Source: Rhizobium sp. BK251
GTDB taxonomy: Bacteria; Pseudomonadota; Alphaproteobacteria; Rhizobiales; Rhizobiaceae
Length of the DNA: 64,000 bases
Direction of reading: 5' to 3'
NCBI RefSeq assembly: GCF_004345245.1
Contig: NZ_SLUQ01000010.1
Span: forward strand, 152,410 to 216,409
In this document: positions 1 to 8,884 of the stretch, piece by piece
How positions within the stretch are numbered: position 1 is the first letter of the stretch
How the letters are laid out: each line of letters starts with the position of its first letter
Notes under the pieces: model-generated
What the model was told of the DNA's origin: nothing
Database searches by the model: none
The model's input: the letters and a program-made list of their open reading frames with translations, nothing else
Position numbers and translations under genes: made by a program

Positions 1-2
1 CG

Positions 3-785
3 GAGTTCAACATCCAGAAGGTCATTGCACGCCGCGTGGCGCAGGAGCTTCAGTCCGGCAGCGCAGTCAACCTCGGCTTCGGGATATCGGCCAACGTGCC
101 GCGAATACTTATGGAGGAAGGCCTGCATGGTGCGGTGACCTGGGTGATCGAACAAGGAGCCGTCGGCGGTGTGCCGCTCCTCGATTTCGCCTTCGGCTGC
201 GCCTCGAATGCCGACGCGTTCATGCCGTCGCCCTATCAGTTCACCTATTTCCAGGGCGCCGGCTTCGACGCCTCGCTGCTTTCCTTCCTCGAGATCGGCC
301 GCGACGGGTCGGTGAACGTCTCAAAGCTCTCTTTCCGTCCGCATGTGACGGCGGGCGCCGGCGGCTTTGTCGATATCACCGCCCGCGCCAGGAAGATCGT
401 CTTCTCGGGCATGTTCAATGCCGGCGCCAAGCTTTCGGTCGAGGGCGGCCGGCTGGCGATCGAGAAGGAAGGCAAGCTGAAGAAGCTGGTCAACGCCGTC
501 GAGCACGTGACCTTTTCGGGACCGCGCGGCGTCGCGCAGGGCCAGGACATCACCTATGTCACCGAGCGGTGCGTGATGAAACTGACACCCGCCGGTATCG
601 TGGTCACGGAGATCGCGCCGGGGGTCGATCTCAAGGCGCATGTCCTCGATCAGTCCGAGTTCCCGCTGATCGTCTCGGACGACCTGAAGGTCATGGATGC
701 AGGACTGTTCCACGAGGCGCCGATCGGCCTGACGCTTGCGGCAAAGCCGAAGCGCATGCTCGGGGGGGAGGTCGGCAATGGCTGA
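3..785 (+). CDS. Acyl-CoA:acetate/3-ketoacid CoA-transferase, C-terminal part (5' end outside window)
   Basis: The reading frame is open from base 3, so the gene begins before the window and only the beta-like C-terminal part is seen. The frame contains VNLGFGIS near its start and VIEQGAVGG around base 150. In class I CoA-transferases (YdiF, SCOT) the Glu of this E-x-G-type motif (codon 150-152) carries the CoA thioester, so the catalytic residue is present. The arrangement fits single-chain YdiF-type enzymes, which swap CoA between short acyl-CoAs and acetate or ketoacids. It overlaps the next gene by 8 bases, so it is translationally coupled to a crotonase and an aldehyde dehydrogenase. The substrate cannot be read from sequence. 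Confidence 0.88.
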   Translation, partial: EFNIQKVIARRVAQELQSGSAVNLGFGISANVPRILMEEGLHGAVTWVIEQGAVGGVPLLDFAFGCASNADAFMPSPYQFTYFQGAGFDASLLSFLEIGRDGSVNVSKLSFRPHVTAGAGGFVDITARARKIVFSGMFNAGAKLSVEGGRLAIEKEGKLKKLVNAVEHVTFSGPRGVAQGQDITYVTERCVMKLTPAGIVVTEIAPGVDLKAHVLDQSEFPLIVSDDLKVMDAGLFHEAPIGLTLAAKPKRMLGGEVGNG

Positions 786-1551
786 GGTCAAGGTTTCCAT
801 CGAGCGCGCAATCGCGATCATGACGGTCTCGCGCCCCGAGAAGCTCAACGCCTTCGACCTCGACATGCTGAAGTCGCTGGCATCTGCCTGCGACGAGGTC
901 GAAGCGAATGCGGTGGTGCGTGTGGCCATCCTGACCGGCGAAGGCAAGGCCTTTTCGGCAGGCGGCGACATCAAGGCCTGGGGCGGCATGCGAGCGGAGG
1001 AGTTCGGTCATGCCTGGGTCCGCTTCGGCCACCGGGTCTTCGAGCGGCTGGCGACGATGCGGATGCCCGTGATCGCAGCGATCAACGGCCACGCGCTTGG
1101 TGGCGGGCTGGAACTCGCAGCGGCCGCCGATATCCGCATCGCGGAGGCACAGGTGAAGATCGGCCTGCCTGAGACCAGCCTCGGCATGGTGCCCGGCTGG
1201 TCCGGCACGCAGCGGCTGGTCAGGCGCTTCGGTGCCCAGATCGTCAGGCGCATGGCGCTCGGTGGCGAGATGTTTTCCGCGGAGGAGGCCTTGCGGCACG
1301 GGCTCATCGATTCGGTCGTCGAGACCGGCACGGTGCTGTCCGCGGCAAGGGACTATGCTGCACGGATCGCACAGCGCGGGCCGGCTGCGGTAGAGATCTG
1401 CAAGCTGATGATTGCCTCCGCAAACGGGGAAGACAACGGAATGGCCGTAGAGGCGCTGGGAGGTATCCTCGCGGCGAAGACGGGTGATCTCAGGGAGGGC
1501 GTTGCGGCCTTCGGCGAGAAGCGTTCCGCGCAATTCAAGGGAGAATGGTAA
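778..1551 (+). CDS. Enoyl-CoA hydratase/isomerase (crotonase) family protein
   Basis: This is a 257-residue protein of normal crotonase length. ATG 778 is chosen because GGGGGGAGG lies just upstream; an upstream start at 736 would add an unlikely Arg-rich leader. The oxyanion-hole region (FSAGGDIKAWG) and the second conserved block (NGHALGGGLELAAAADI) are present. Both Glu residues used by hydratases are there: one in GGLELA, the other in GLPETSLGMVPGWSGTQRL. This supports true hydratase chemistry rather than only isomerase. Its start overlaps the CoA-transferase stop, and its stop overlaps the dehydrogenase start. Together the three genes suggest activation, hydration and oxidation of a short acid or aldehyde; the substrate is unknown. 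Confidence 0.9.
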   Translation: MAEVKVSIERAIAIMTVSRPEKLNAFDLDMLKSLASACDEVEANAVVRVAILTGEGKAFSAGGDIKAWGGMRAEEFGHAWVRFGHRVFERLATMRMPVIAAINGHALGGGLELAAAADIRIAEAQVKIGLPETSLGMVPGWSGTQRLVRRFGAQIVRRMALGGEMFSAEEALRHGLIDSVVETGTVLSAARDYAARIAQRGPAAVEICKLMIASANGEDNGMAVEALGGILAAKTGDLREGVAAFGEKRSAQFKGEW

Positions 1552-3059
1552 TGACGGTTCTTGTGAAGCCGCAGAAGCTCGCCGACGTGAAGGTCCGCGA
1601 ATTCAGCATGCTGATCGACGGAAAATGGGTGGAAGGCGTGGAGGCCGGCACGATCGAGCGCGTGGCGCCGAGCCATGGCGTGACCGTCAGCCGCTACAAG
1701 TCGGCGACGAAGGACGACGCTCATCGCGCCATCGCCGCCGCCCGCAAGGCGTTCGATACGGGCCATTGGCCGCGCATGACCGCTGCGGAGCGGGCCGGCG
1801 TCCTCCTGAAGGCGGCCGATATGATTTCGGCACGGGCCGATGAGATCGCCTATCTCGACGCGATCGAGGCCGGCAAGCCGATCACCCAGACGCGCGGCGA
1901 GATCGCCGGCGCCGTCGACATCTGGCGCTATGCGGCAGCCCTTGCACGCGACCTGCACGGCGAGAGCTACAATACGCTTGGCGAGGGCACGCTGGGTGTC
2001 GTGCTGCGCGAGGCGATCGGCGTCGTCTCGATCATCACGCCCTGGAACTTCCCCTTCCTGATCGTCAGCCAGAAGCTTCCCTTCGCTCTTGCCGCCGGCT
2101 GCACGGCGGTCGTCAAACCCTCGGAGCTTACCTCCGGATCGACCCTACTGCTCGGCGAGATTCTGATGGAGGCTGGCGTGCCCGCGGGCGTCGTCAACAT
2201 CATCGTTGGAACCGGAGCGGAGGCTGGCGTGCCGATGACCAGCCATCCCGATGTCGACATGGTGTCCTTCACCGGCTCGACGGGCGTCGGACGCTTGACC
2301 ATGGCGAATGCCGCGCAGACCCTGAAGAAGGTTTCGCTCGAGCTTGGCGGCAAGAATCCGCAGATCGTCTTCCCGGATGCTGATCTGGATGCCTTCGTGG
2401 ACGCTGCCGTGTTCGGCGGCTATTTCAATGCCGGCGAGTGCTGCAATGCCGGGTCGCGGCTGATCGTCCATCGTGAGATCGTCAAGGATGTCACGGCCCG
2501 CATTGCGGCTCTTTCGGAGAAAGTAAGGGTCGGCGATCCGCTCGATCCATCGACGCAGGTGGGCGCGATCATCACGCCGCAGCATCTCCAGAAGATCCAG
2601 GGCTATGTCTCAGGCGCCGCAGGCGGTGGCGCGACGGTTGCCCACGGCGGCAGCCAGATCGATTTCGGCTTCGGCCAGTTCATGGCGCCCACGATCCTTT
2701 CCGACGTAAAGCCGGAAATGGCGGTCGCGCGCGAGGAGATCTTCGGCCCGGTACTCTCGGTCCTGACCTTCGGGAAGACGGAAGAGGCGATCCAGATCGC
2801 AAATTCCGTCGACTACGGCCTGTCGGCCGGCGTTTGGAGCAAGGATTTCGACACCTGCCTGACGATCGGGCGAAGGGTGCGTGCCGGCACGATCTGGATG
2901 AACACCTTCATGGATGGCGCTTCCGAGCTTCCCTTCGGGGGCTACCGGCAATCCGGCCTGGGACGCGAACTCGGGCGGCATGCCGTGGAGGACTATACCG
3001 AGACGAAGACGCTGAACATGCATATCGGTGCACGCACCGGCTGGTGGATGCCGCGTTAG
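1551..3059 (+). CDS. NAD(P)-dependent aldehyde dehydrogenase
   Basis: About 502 residues, typical of the ALDH superfamily. Cofactor and catalytic blocks are in order: TPWNFPFLI, FTGSTGVGR, LELGGKNPQIVF (general-base Glu) and AGECCNAGSR with the nucleophilic Cys, then EEIFGPVLSV. The start at 1551 sits in a TAATG overlap with the crotonase stop and has AAGGGAG at good spacing; ATG 1545 is in frame but too close to that site. It ends the three-gene unit and is convergent with the LacI regulator. It probably oxidises an aldehyde made by the pathway, perhaps by the GMC enzymes downstream of the ABC genes; that link is inference. Confidence 0.92.
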   Translation: MTVLVKPQKLADVKVREFSMLIDGKWVEGVEAGTIERVAPSHGVTVSRYKSATKDDAHRAIAAARKAFDTGHWPRMTAAERAGVLLKAADMISARADEIAYLDAIEAGKPITQTRGEIAGAVDIWRYAAALARDLHGESYNTLGEGTLGVVLREAIGVVSIITPWNFPFLIVSQKLPFALAAGCTAVVKPSELTSGSTLLLGEILMEAGVPAGVVNIIVGTGAEAGVPMTSHPDVDMVSFTGSTGVGRLTMANAAQTLKKVSLELGGKNPQIVFPDADLDAFVDAAVFGGYFNAGECCNAGSRLIVHREIVKDVTARIAALSEKVRVGDPLDPSTQVGAIITPQHLQKIQGYVSGAAGGGATVAHGGSQIDFGFGQFMAPTILSDVKPEMAVAREEIFGPVLSVLTFGKTEEAIQIANSVDYGLSAGVWSKDFDTCLTIGRRVRAGTIWMNTFMDGASELPFGGYRQSGLGRELGRHAVEDYTETKTLNMHIGARTGWWMPR

Positions 3060-3132
3060 TCGCACGAGAGGGCGAGGAGGCCACGAGATGGAGGGGAGAT
3101 TGGCAATGCACAGCGAAGCAACAGTTCAGGCT

Positions 3133-4233
3133 TCAGCCGGCATTGCCCTGCGTCGGAAAGCCGAACTGAGGCGCCTGCAGCAGATGCAGGTCTCCCGCCT
3201 CGGGCTGGCCGATGCGCTGCAGGAGAATGTGCCCGAGCTCCTCGCCAGCCGCGGTCAGATCCTCGTAGATCGTGTCGATCTTCGGCTGAATTTGCGTCAG
3301 CAGTCGCGACGTCTGCTTCGCGACGATGTCGTAGTCGACGCCGAGCGTCCGGCCGGCGTCGCTGAGAGCGCTGATGGCTGCAAGGGCGGAGACTTCGCCG
3401 GGACAGATCAGCCCGTCCGGCGCGTCGGGATCAGCCGCGCGGCGGGCGATATGCTCAAGGAGTGCGTCGGCCGGCGAATCGAGGTCGATACCCTCGGGGA
3501 TTTCATAGGCGATACCGGCTTCGCGCACGGCCGTCATGAAGCCGTGCAGCATGTGCTGGCAGAAGGTGAGGCGCTTCGGCGGCAGGATGATCGAGACTTT
3601 CTTGCGGCGCTTGAAGATCAGGCGACGGGTCGCCTCGTAGGCAAAGGCGAAATTGTCGTAGTCCACGAAGGGATGCGGCGTGGAGAACTCGGTCCGGCCG
3701 TGGGAAGCGAACGGGAAGCCGTTCTCCAGGAGCAGGCGGACACGTCCGTCGAGCGGCTCGGTGCGGGAAAAGATCAGACCATCGGCGAGATTGTTGCGTA
3801 TGATGTGCTCGACGGCTTCCACGTTGCTGGTCGCAAGGAAATTCGGCGCGACGATCAGGTGGTAGGAAGTATTCTGCAGGGCCTTGGTAATGCCGTACAT
3901 GATCGACGTCCCGAAGCCGACCACCTCCTCGTGCGGGTCGAGCAGGATGCAGATGACATTTGTGCGCCCGGTCTTCAGGCGCTGGGCGGCTCGATCCGGC
4001 AGATAGCCGATGTCACGGGCAACCTGGTGGACCCGCTGGCGAGTCTCGAAGGAAATTTGCGGCGCGTCGCTAAGGGCACGCGAAATGGTGGTGACGGCGA
4101 GGCCAGTCAGCTCGGCGATGGTGCGCAAGGTCGGCTTGCCACGCTTTTGCGCGATGTCCTGACTTTCGATGCGTCCGGGCTTCTGCGTATCGGTCAACGG
4201 GGCTTTCCTGAGAGATGTGCAGCCGCGCACCAT
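3133..4233 (-). CDS. LacI-family transcriptional regulator
   Basis: An N-terminal helix-turn-helix (LRTIAELTGLAVTTISRAL) with the LacI-type hinge region is followed by a periplasmic-binding-protein-like effector domain (from TNVICILLDP onward). It is transcribed away from the ABC transporter operon, so it is the likely local repressor with a sugar or related ligand as inducer. ATG 4233 is given. TTG 4197 has a better ribosome site (AGGAA about 8 bases upstream) and would give a 354-residue protein closer to family length. TTG 4257 also keeps the frame open. Two identical 13-base motifs in the divergent promoter region are its probable operators. Confidence 0.9.
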   Translation of the reverse strand: MVRGCTSLRKAPLTDTQKPGRIESQDIAQKRGKPTLRTIAELTGLAVTTISRALSDAPQISFETRQRVHQVARDIGYLPDRAAQRLKTGRTNVICILLDPHEEVVGFGTSIMYGITKALQNTSYHLIVAPNFLATSNVEAVEHIIRNNLADGLIFSRTEPLDGRVRLLLENGFPFASHGRTEFSTPHPFVDYDNFAFAYEATRRLIFKRRKKVSIILPPKRLTFCQHMLHGFMTAVREAGIAYEIPEGIDLDSPADALLEHIARRAADPDAPDGLICPGEVSALAAISALSDAGRTLGVDYDIVAKQTSRLLTQIQPKIDTIYEDLTAAGEELGHILLQRIGQPEAGDLHLLQAPQFGFPTQGNAG

Positions 4234-4269
4234 ATAGGCGCGAAATGCGATAGGCAATCGGCTAATGCA

Positions 4270-4282
4270 AACGTTTTAAATG
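4270..4282 (+). promoter_or_regulatory. Putative LacI-type operator O1 (AACGTTTTAAATG)
   Basis: This 13-mer is repeated exactly at 4394-4406 and lies upstream of the divergent LacI gene. It contains AACGTT with a central CG, as LacI-family operators usually do. Position next to the regulator start suggests autoregulation; this is inferred. Confidence 0.5.
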
Positions 4283-4374
4283 CTGCATCGCGAAGAATGC
4301 ATGCCCAAAAAATAGCCGAAAATACCCCCGTTAACCTTGGATTGCGGGCCGTTTCTGAAGTCTTTCCGCGGGGC

Positions 4375-4404
4375 TTGACGCGGGATGATTTATAACGTTT
4401 TAAA
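4375..4404 (+). promoter_or_regulatory. Putative promoter of the ABC transporter operon
   Basis: TTGACG at 4375-4380 is followed after 17-18 bases by TTTTAA/TTTAAA at 4398-4404. The proposed -10 lies within the second operator copy, so bound repressor would block polymerase. The -35 match is good and the -10 match is weak. Confidence 0.45.
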
Positions 4405-4406
4405 TG
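4394..4406 (+). promoter_or_regulatory. Putative LacI-type operator O2 (AACGTTTTAAATG)
   Basis: Exact second copy of the 13-mer at 4270-4282, centre to centre 124 bases apart. It overlaps the candidate -10 of the transporter operon. Two sites at this distance would allow DNA looping by a tetrameric LacI protein, which is inference. Confidence 0.55.
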
Positions 4407-4515
4407 AGCACCGGCGGCTGGGAGGCCGCGGTGATTTTGTGTTCGGCCGGGAGCTGGACACATCTGGCGGCGGGAAGGGCTCTCGCCGCGACAACTTGCA
4501 AACGGGAGGAAGACT

Positions 4516-5775
4516 ATGCGCAAGTTTATGATGACGACGGCGGCGGTGGCGTTGATGGCGGCCGGCTGCGGTGCCGCTCATGCCGACGACGTCAAGGAAG
4601 TCGAGATGCTTCACTGGTGGACCTCTGGCGGTGAGGCTGCAGCGCTGAACGTGCTGAAGGGCGACCTCTCCAAGGAAGGCTTTACCTGGAAAGACGTGCC
4701 GGTCGCGGGCGGCGGCGGCGATGCTGCAATGACGGCGCTGAAGGCGATGGTTGCCGCAGGCACGTATCCGACCGCCTCGCAGATGCTTGGCTACACCGTG
4801 CTGGATTACGCACAGGCAGGTGTCATGGGCGACCTCACCGAGACAGCCGTCAAGGAAGGCTGGGACAAGTCCGTTCCGGCAGCTCTGCAGAAGTTCTCCG
4901 TCTATGACGGCAAGTGGGTTGCAGCACCGGTCAACGTTCACTCGGTCAACTGGCTGTGGATCAACAAGGACGTCATGGACAAGATCGGCGGCACCGAGCC
5001 GAAGACCTTCGACGACCTGATCGCGCTTCTCGACAAGGCCAAGGCGGCAGGCGTCACCCCGCTCGCGCTCGGCGGTCAGAACTGGCAGGAAGCCACGATG
5101 TTCGACTCGATCGTTCTTTCGACCGGCGGTCCCGAGTTCTACAAGAAGGCCTTCAACGATCTCGACGAAGAGTCGCTGAAGTCCGACACGATGAAGAAGT
5201 CCTTCGACAACCTTCAGAAGATGGTCACCTACGTCGACCCGAACTTCTCGGGACGTGACTGGAACCTTGCGACCGCCATGGTCATCAAGGGCGATGCGCT
5301 CGTTCAGGTCATGGGCGATTGGGCCAAGGGTGAATTCGTTGCGGCGAAGAAGACGCCGAACACGGATTTCCTTTGCTACCGTTTTCCGGGCACGGACGGC
5401 AGCGTGATCTATAACTCCGACATGTTCGGCATGTTCAACGTTCCGGACGATCGCAAGGCGGCCCAGGTCGCGCTTGCTACTGCGACGCTCTCCAAGAGCT
5501 TCCAGTCGGCGTTCAACGTCGTCAAGGGTTCGGTTCCGGCCCGTACCGACGTTCCGGACACCGACTTCGATGCTTGCGGCAAGAAGGGCATCGCCGACCT
5601 GAAGGCAGCCAACGAAGGCGGCACGCTGTTCGGCTCGCTGGCTCAGGGCTATGGCGCTCCTCCGGCAGTCGCCAATGCCTATAAGGACGTCGTCTCCAAG
5701 TTCGTGCATGGTCAGATCAAGACATCCGACCAGGCCGTGGAAGAACTCGTCAAGGCGATCGACGACGCCAAGTAA
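4516..5775 (+). CDS. Sugar ABC transporter substrate-binding protein (glucose/mannose-type)
   Basis: This is a 419-residue periplasmic protein with an N-terminal signal peptide (about 23 residues, ending AAHADD). The mature start VEMLHWWTSGGEAAAL is typical of cluster B extracellular sugar-binding proteins and resembles the glucose/mannose group (GtsA-like). A strong ribosome site (GGGAGGAAG) precedes ATG 4516. It is the first gene of an importer operon and is followed by a stable hairpin. Sugar specificity is not proven by sequence. The linked dehydrogenases suggest the imported compound is oxidised. Confidence 0.9.
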   Translation: MRKFMMTTAAVALMAAGCGAAHADDVKEVEMLHWWTSGGEAAALNVLKGDLSKEGFTWKDVPVAGGGGDAAMTALKAMVAAGTYPTASQMLGYTVLDYAQAGVMGDLTETAVKEGWDKSVPAALQKFSVYDGKWVAAPVNVHSVNWLWINKDVMDKIGGTEPKTFDDLIALLDKAKAAGVTPLALGGQNWQEATMFDSIVLSTGGPEFYKKAFNDLDEESLKSDTMKKSFDNLQKMVTYVDPNFSGRDWNLATAMVIKGDALVQVMGDWAKGEFVAAKKTPNTDFLCYRFPGTDGSVIYNSDMFGMFNVPDDRKAAQVALATATLSKSFQSAFNVVKGSVPARTDVPDTDFDACGKKGIADLKAANEGGTLFGSLAQGYGAPPAVANAYKDVVSKFVHGQIKTSDQAVEELVKAIDDAK

Positions 5776-5796
5776 GCCTATCCTGGCGATTAGGCT

Positions 5797-5820
5797 CCTT
5801 CCCCGCGCAGGCGGGGAAGG
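5797..5820 (+). other. Intercistronic hairpin downstream of the binding-protein gene
   Basis: A perfect 10-base inverted repeat (CCTTCCCCGC / GCGGGGAAGG) with loop GCAG lies 21 bases after the binding-protein stop. No T-tract follows, so it is not a classic terminator. Such hairpins often protect the upstream message and keep the binding protein more abundant than the permeases. Confidence 0.6.
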
Positions 5821-5861
5821 CTTTACGGCAAACGATGACGGCCCGCGGAGGGACGAATTTC

Positions 5862-6815
5862 ATGAGCACTGTTGCGAACCCCGATATCAACCTGGCGTCC
5901 GAGCGCGCGACGCGCAACTCCATACGCGGACGCCTGCAGGAAGCGCTGCCGAAGATTGTCCTTGCGCCGAGTTTCGTGATCACGCTGGTGTTCGTCTACG
6001 GCTTCATCCTCTGGACGGTCTATCTATCGTTCACCAATTCCAAGACGTTTCCGTCCTATGCGCTGACGGGCCCGCGCGCCTATCAGCGGCTGTGGCGATG
6101 GACATTTGAAAGCGATCCGCCGTCGAGCTGGTATACCTCGGTCACCAATATGGGGATCTTCGGCTTTCTCTATATCGCGATCTGCCTCGGGCTCGGCCTA
6201 TTCCTGGCGATCCTGCTCGATCAGAAGATCCGGGGCGAGGGCGTGCTGCGGCCGATCTATCTTTATCCGATGGCGCTGTCCTTCATCGTGACCGGCGTCG
6301 CCTGGAAGTGGTTTCTCGACCCCGGCCTCGGTCTCGAACAGACCTTGCATCACTGGGGCTGGACGAGCTTCCATTTCGACTGGATCAAGAACAAGGATTT
6401 CGTCATCTATACCGTGGTCATCGCGGGCGTGTGGCAGGCCTCCGGCTTCGTCATGGCGATGTTCCTGGCGGGCCTGCGCGGCATCGACGGCGAGATCATG
6501 AAGGCCGCCCAGATCGACGGCGCGACCACGGTGCAGCTCTACCGGCGCATCGTCATCCCGTTGCTGAGGCCGATCTTCCTTTCCGCCTTTATCGTACTCG
6601 CCCATATGGCGATCAAATCCTACGACCTGGTCGTGGCACTGACGAGCGGCGGCCCCGGCGGTTCGGCCTGGCTCCCGTCCAATTTCATGTACGAATACAC
6701 CTTCAAGCGCAACGAGATGGCAGTTGGCTCGGCGAGCGCGATCATCATGCTCATGACGATCTCGGCAATCATCGTTCCCTATCTCTATTCCGAACTGCGG
6801 GAGAAGTCTCGATGA
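5862..6815 (+). CDS. Sugar ABC transporter permease (first subunit)
   Basis: About 317 residues with six predicted membrane segments. The ABC permease EAA-type loop is visible at EIMKAAQIDGATTVQLYRRI, the docking site for the ATPase. ATG 5862 follows GGAGGG; ATG 5835 is in frame but has no such site. It overlaps the next permease by ATGA. It forms the heteromeric channel with the next gene. Confidence 0.92.
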   Translation: MSTVANPDINLASERATRNSIRGRLQEALPKIVLAPSFVITLVFVYGFILWTVYLSFTNSKTFPSYALTGPRAYQRLWRWTFESDPPSSWYTSVTNMGIFGFLYIAICLGLGLFLAILLDQKIRGEGVLRPIYLYPMALSFIVTGVAWKWFLDPGLGLEQTLHHWGWTSFHFDWIKNKDFVIYTVVIAGVWQASGFVMAMFLAGLRGIDGEIMKAAQIDGATTVQLYRRIVIPLLRPIFLSAFIVLAHMAIKSYDLVVALTSGGPGGSAWLPSNFMYEYTFKRNEMAVGSASAIIMLMTISAIIVPYLYSELREKSR

Positions 6816-7756
6816 GCGCGATCGTATCATCCGGCAGCGGCGGGCGCCGCACCGAAGGCTCCAAAATCCTCAACCGCGTCGTCATCTACGGGCTGCTCGC
6901 CTTCTTCGCGATCGTCTACCTGATGCCGCTGTTCGTCATGCTCGTGACGTCCTTCAAGACCATGGACGAGATCCAGAACGGCAACATGCTGGCCCTGCCG
7001 AGTGCTCCGACGCTGGAGCCCTGGTACAAGGCCTGGGGCGAGGCCTGCGTTGGCCTTACCTGCGCCGGCATCAAGGGCTATTTCTGGAACTCCATCAAGA
7101 TGGTGGTTCCGGCGGTCCTGATCTCGACGCTGCTCGGCGCTCTCAACGGTTATGTGCTGACCAAGTGGCGCTTCCGCGGCCACAAGCTGATCTTCGGGCT
7201 GATGCTGTTTGCCTGCTTCATTCCGTTCCAGTCGGTGCTTCTGCCGATGGCGACCATCCTCGGCAGCCTTGGGCGGTTCGGAGTATCGCTGCAGAATTCG
7301 ATCGGCTTCTCCTTCGGCTTCGGCAATCCGACCGTCAATCTGGTCTTCGTCCACGTCGTCTACGGCCTCGGCTTCACGACGCTGTTCTTCCGGAACTTCT
7401 ATGAGGCCTTCCCGACCGAACTGGTGAAGGCCGCGCAGGTTGATGGCGCAGGCTTCTTCCAGATTTTCCGGCGGATCATGCTGCCGAACTCGCTGCCCAT
7501 CATCGTCGTCACTGTCATCTACCAGTTCACCAACATCTGGAACGACTTCCTGTTCGCGTCCGCCTACGCCGGGACGGGCGACTCGATGCCGATGACGGTG
7601 GCTCTGAACAACGTCGTCAACACCTCGACCGGCGTTGTGGAATACAACGTCAACATGGCGGCCGCGATGATCGCCGCCATGCCCACGCTCCTCGTCTACG
7701 TTCTCGCCGGCCGCTACTTCGTACGCGGGCTGATGGCGGGCGCCGTTAAAGGATAA
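6812..7756 (+). CDS. Sugar ABC transporter permease (second subunit)
   Basis: This is a 314-residue inner-membrane protein. Its EAA loop is clear (ELVKAAQVDGAGFFQIFRRI). ATG 6812 lies in an ATGA overlap with the first permease, giving translational coupling and a likely 1:1 ratio. The frame stays open upstream through the first permease gene, but that part is a shadow with no permease character. The ATPase gene starts 3 bases after its stop. Confidence 0.92.
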   Translation: MSAIVSSGSGGRRTEGSKILNRVVIYGLLAFFAIVYLMPLFVMLVTSFKTMDEIQNGNMLALPSAPTLEPWYKAWGEACVGLTCAGIKGYFWNSIKMVVPAVLISTLLGALNGYVLTKWRFRGHKLIFGLMLFACFIPFQSVLLPMATILGSLGRFGVSLQNSIGFSFGFGNPTVNLVFVHVVYGLGFTTLFFRNFYEAFPTELVKAAQVDGAGFFQIFRRIMLPNSLPIIVVTVIYQFTNIWNDFLFASAYAGTGDSMPMTVALNNVVNTSTGVVEYNVNMAAAMIAAMPTLLVYVLAGRYFVRGLMAGAVKG

Positions 7757-7759
7757 CCC

Positions 7760-8872
7760 ATGGCTTTCCTCGAAATCTCCGGTCTCAGAAAGCGCTTCGG
7801 CGCCATCGAAATCCTCAAGGGCATCGATCTGGAACTTGAAAAGGGCGGCTTCCTGGTGCTCGTCGGCCCCTCAGGTTGCGGCAAGTCGACCTTGCTCAAC
7901 ACCATTGCCGGCCTCGAATCGATTACCGAGGGCGACATCCGTGTCGATGGGCGAACGATCTCCGATCTGCATCCGTCGAAGCGGGACATCGCCATGGTGT
8001 TCCAGAGCTATGCGCTCTATCCGAACATGACGGTCGCCGGAAACATCTCCTTCGGCATGGAAATGCGCGGCGTGCCGGCCGACGAGCGCAAGCAGGCGAT
8101 CGACAAGGTCGCCAAGGTGCTGCAGATCACACATCTGCTCGACCGCAAGCCGAGCCAGCTTTCGGGCGGCCAGCGCCAGCGTGTTGCCATGGGCCGCGCG
8201 CTCGTCAGGGATCCCAAGCTGTTCCTGTTCGACGAGCCGCTCTCCAACCTGGATGCGAAGTTGCGCGTCGACATGCGCATCGAGATCAAGCGCCTGCACG
8301 CCGCGACCGGCACCTCCATCGTCTACGTCACGCACGACCAGATCGAGGCCATGACGCTTGCCACCAAGATCGCCGTCATGCGCGACGGCGAGGTGCAGCA
8401 GTTCGGGACGCCCGCCGAGATCTACAACAATCCGGCCAACCTGTTCGTCGCCGACTTCATGGGCTCGCCTGCCATGAACCTCCTGACCGCGACGATCGGT
8501 GGCACGGGCAACGATTTCCATGTCTCCCTGGCGCGTCCGGATGGCGAGCCGCTCAATCTTCCCGTACCGCAGACCAACAGCCTTGCGGCCTATACGGGCA
8601 AGCAGGTCATATTCGGCATTCGACCGGAAGCGCTCACCGATCCCGATGGTGCCGACCGCAACGCCCGCTCGCTGGTCGAGGGGAACTGCCTGATCGACGT
8701 CGTCGAGCCGGCAGGCTCGGACACCTTCGCCGTCACCAAGCTCGGCGGCAAGGAAGTGGTCGCGCGGCTGCGCGCCGACGCCCGCATTGCGCCCGGCCAG
8801 ACGGCGCGGCTCGCTTTCAACCTGGACAAGGCGGTCTATTTCGATCCGCAGAGCCAGATCCGGATCGCATGA
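7760..8872 (+). CDS. Sugar ABC transporter ATP-binding protein (MsiK/UgpC/MalK type)
   Basis: A 370-residue ATPase. Walker A (GPSGCGKST), Q-loop, signature (LSGGQRQRVAMGRAL), Walker B (LFLFDEPLSNLD) and H-loop (YVTHDQIEAMT) are all intact. The C-terminal third is the TOBE/OB-type regulatory domain of carbohydrate importers. It is fourth in the importer operon, 3 bases after the second permease. A GMC oxidoreductase gene follows after 12 bases, tying uptake to oxidation of the substrate. Confidence 0.95.
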   Translation: MAFLEISGLRKRFGAIEILKGIDLELEKGGFLVLVGPSGCGKSTLLNTIAGLESITEGDIRVDGRTISDLHPSKRDIAMVFQSYALYPNMTVAGNISFGMEMRGVPADERKQAIDKVAKVLQITHLLDRKPSQLSGGQRQRVAMGRALVRDPKLFLFDEPLSNLDAKLRVDMRIEIKRLHAATGTSIVYVTHDQIEAMTLATKIAVMRDGEVQQFGTPAEIYNNPANLFVADFMGSPAMNLLTATIGGTGNDFHVSLARPDGEPLNLPVPQTNSLAAYTGKQVIFGIRPEALTDPDGADRNARSLVEGNCLIDVVEPAGSDTFAVTKLGGKEVVARLRADARIAPGQTARLAFNLDKAVYFDPQSQIRIA

Positions 8873-8884
8873 TCGGGCAACATC

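Noticed and set aside
691..1533. Long minus-strand open frame inside the crotonase gene
   Set aside because: Shadow of the GC-rich plus-strand gene; His/Arg/Asp-rich composition and no family features.
3028..4395. 455-codon plus-strand frame opposite the LacI regulator
   Set aside because: Antisense shadow; the minus strand encodes a clear helix-turn-helix and effector domain.
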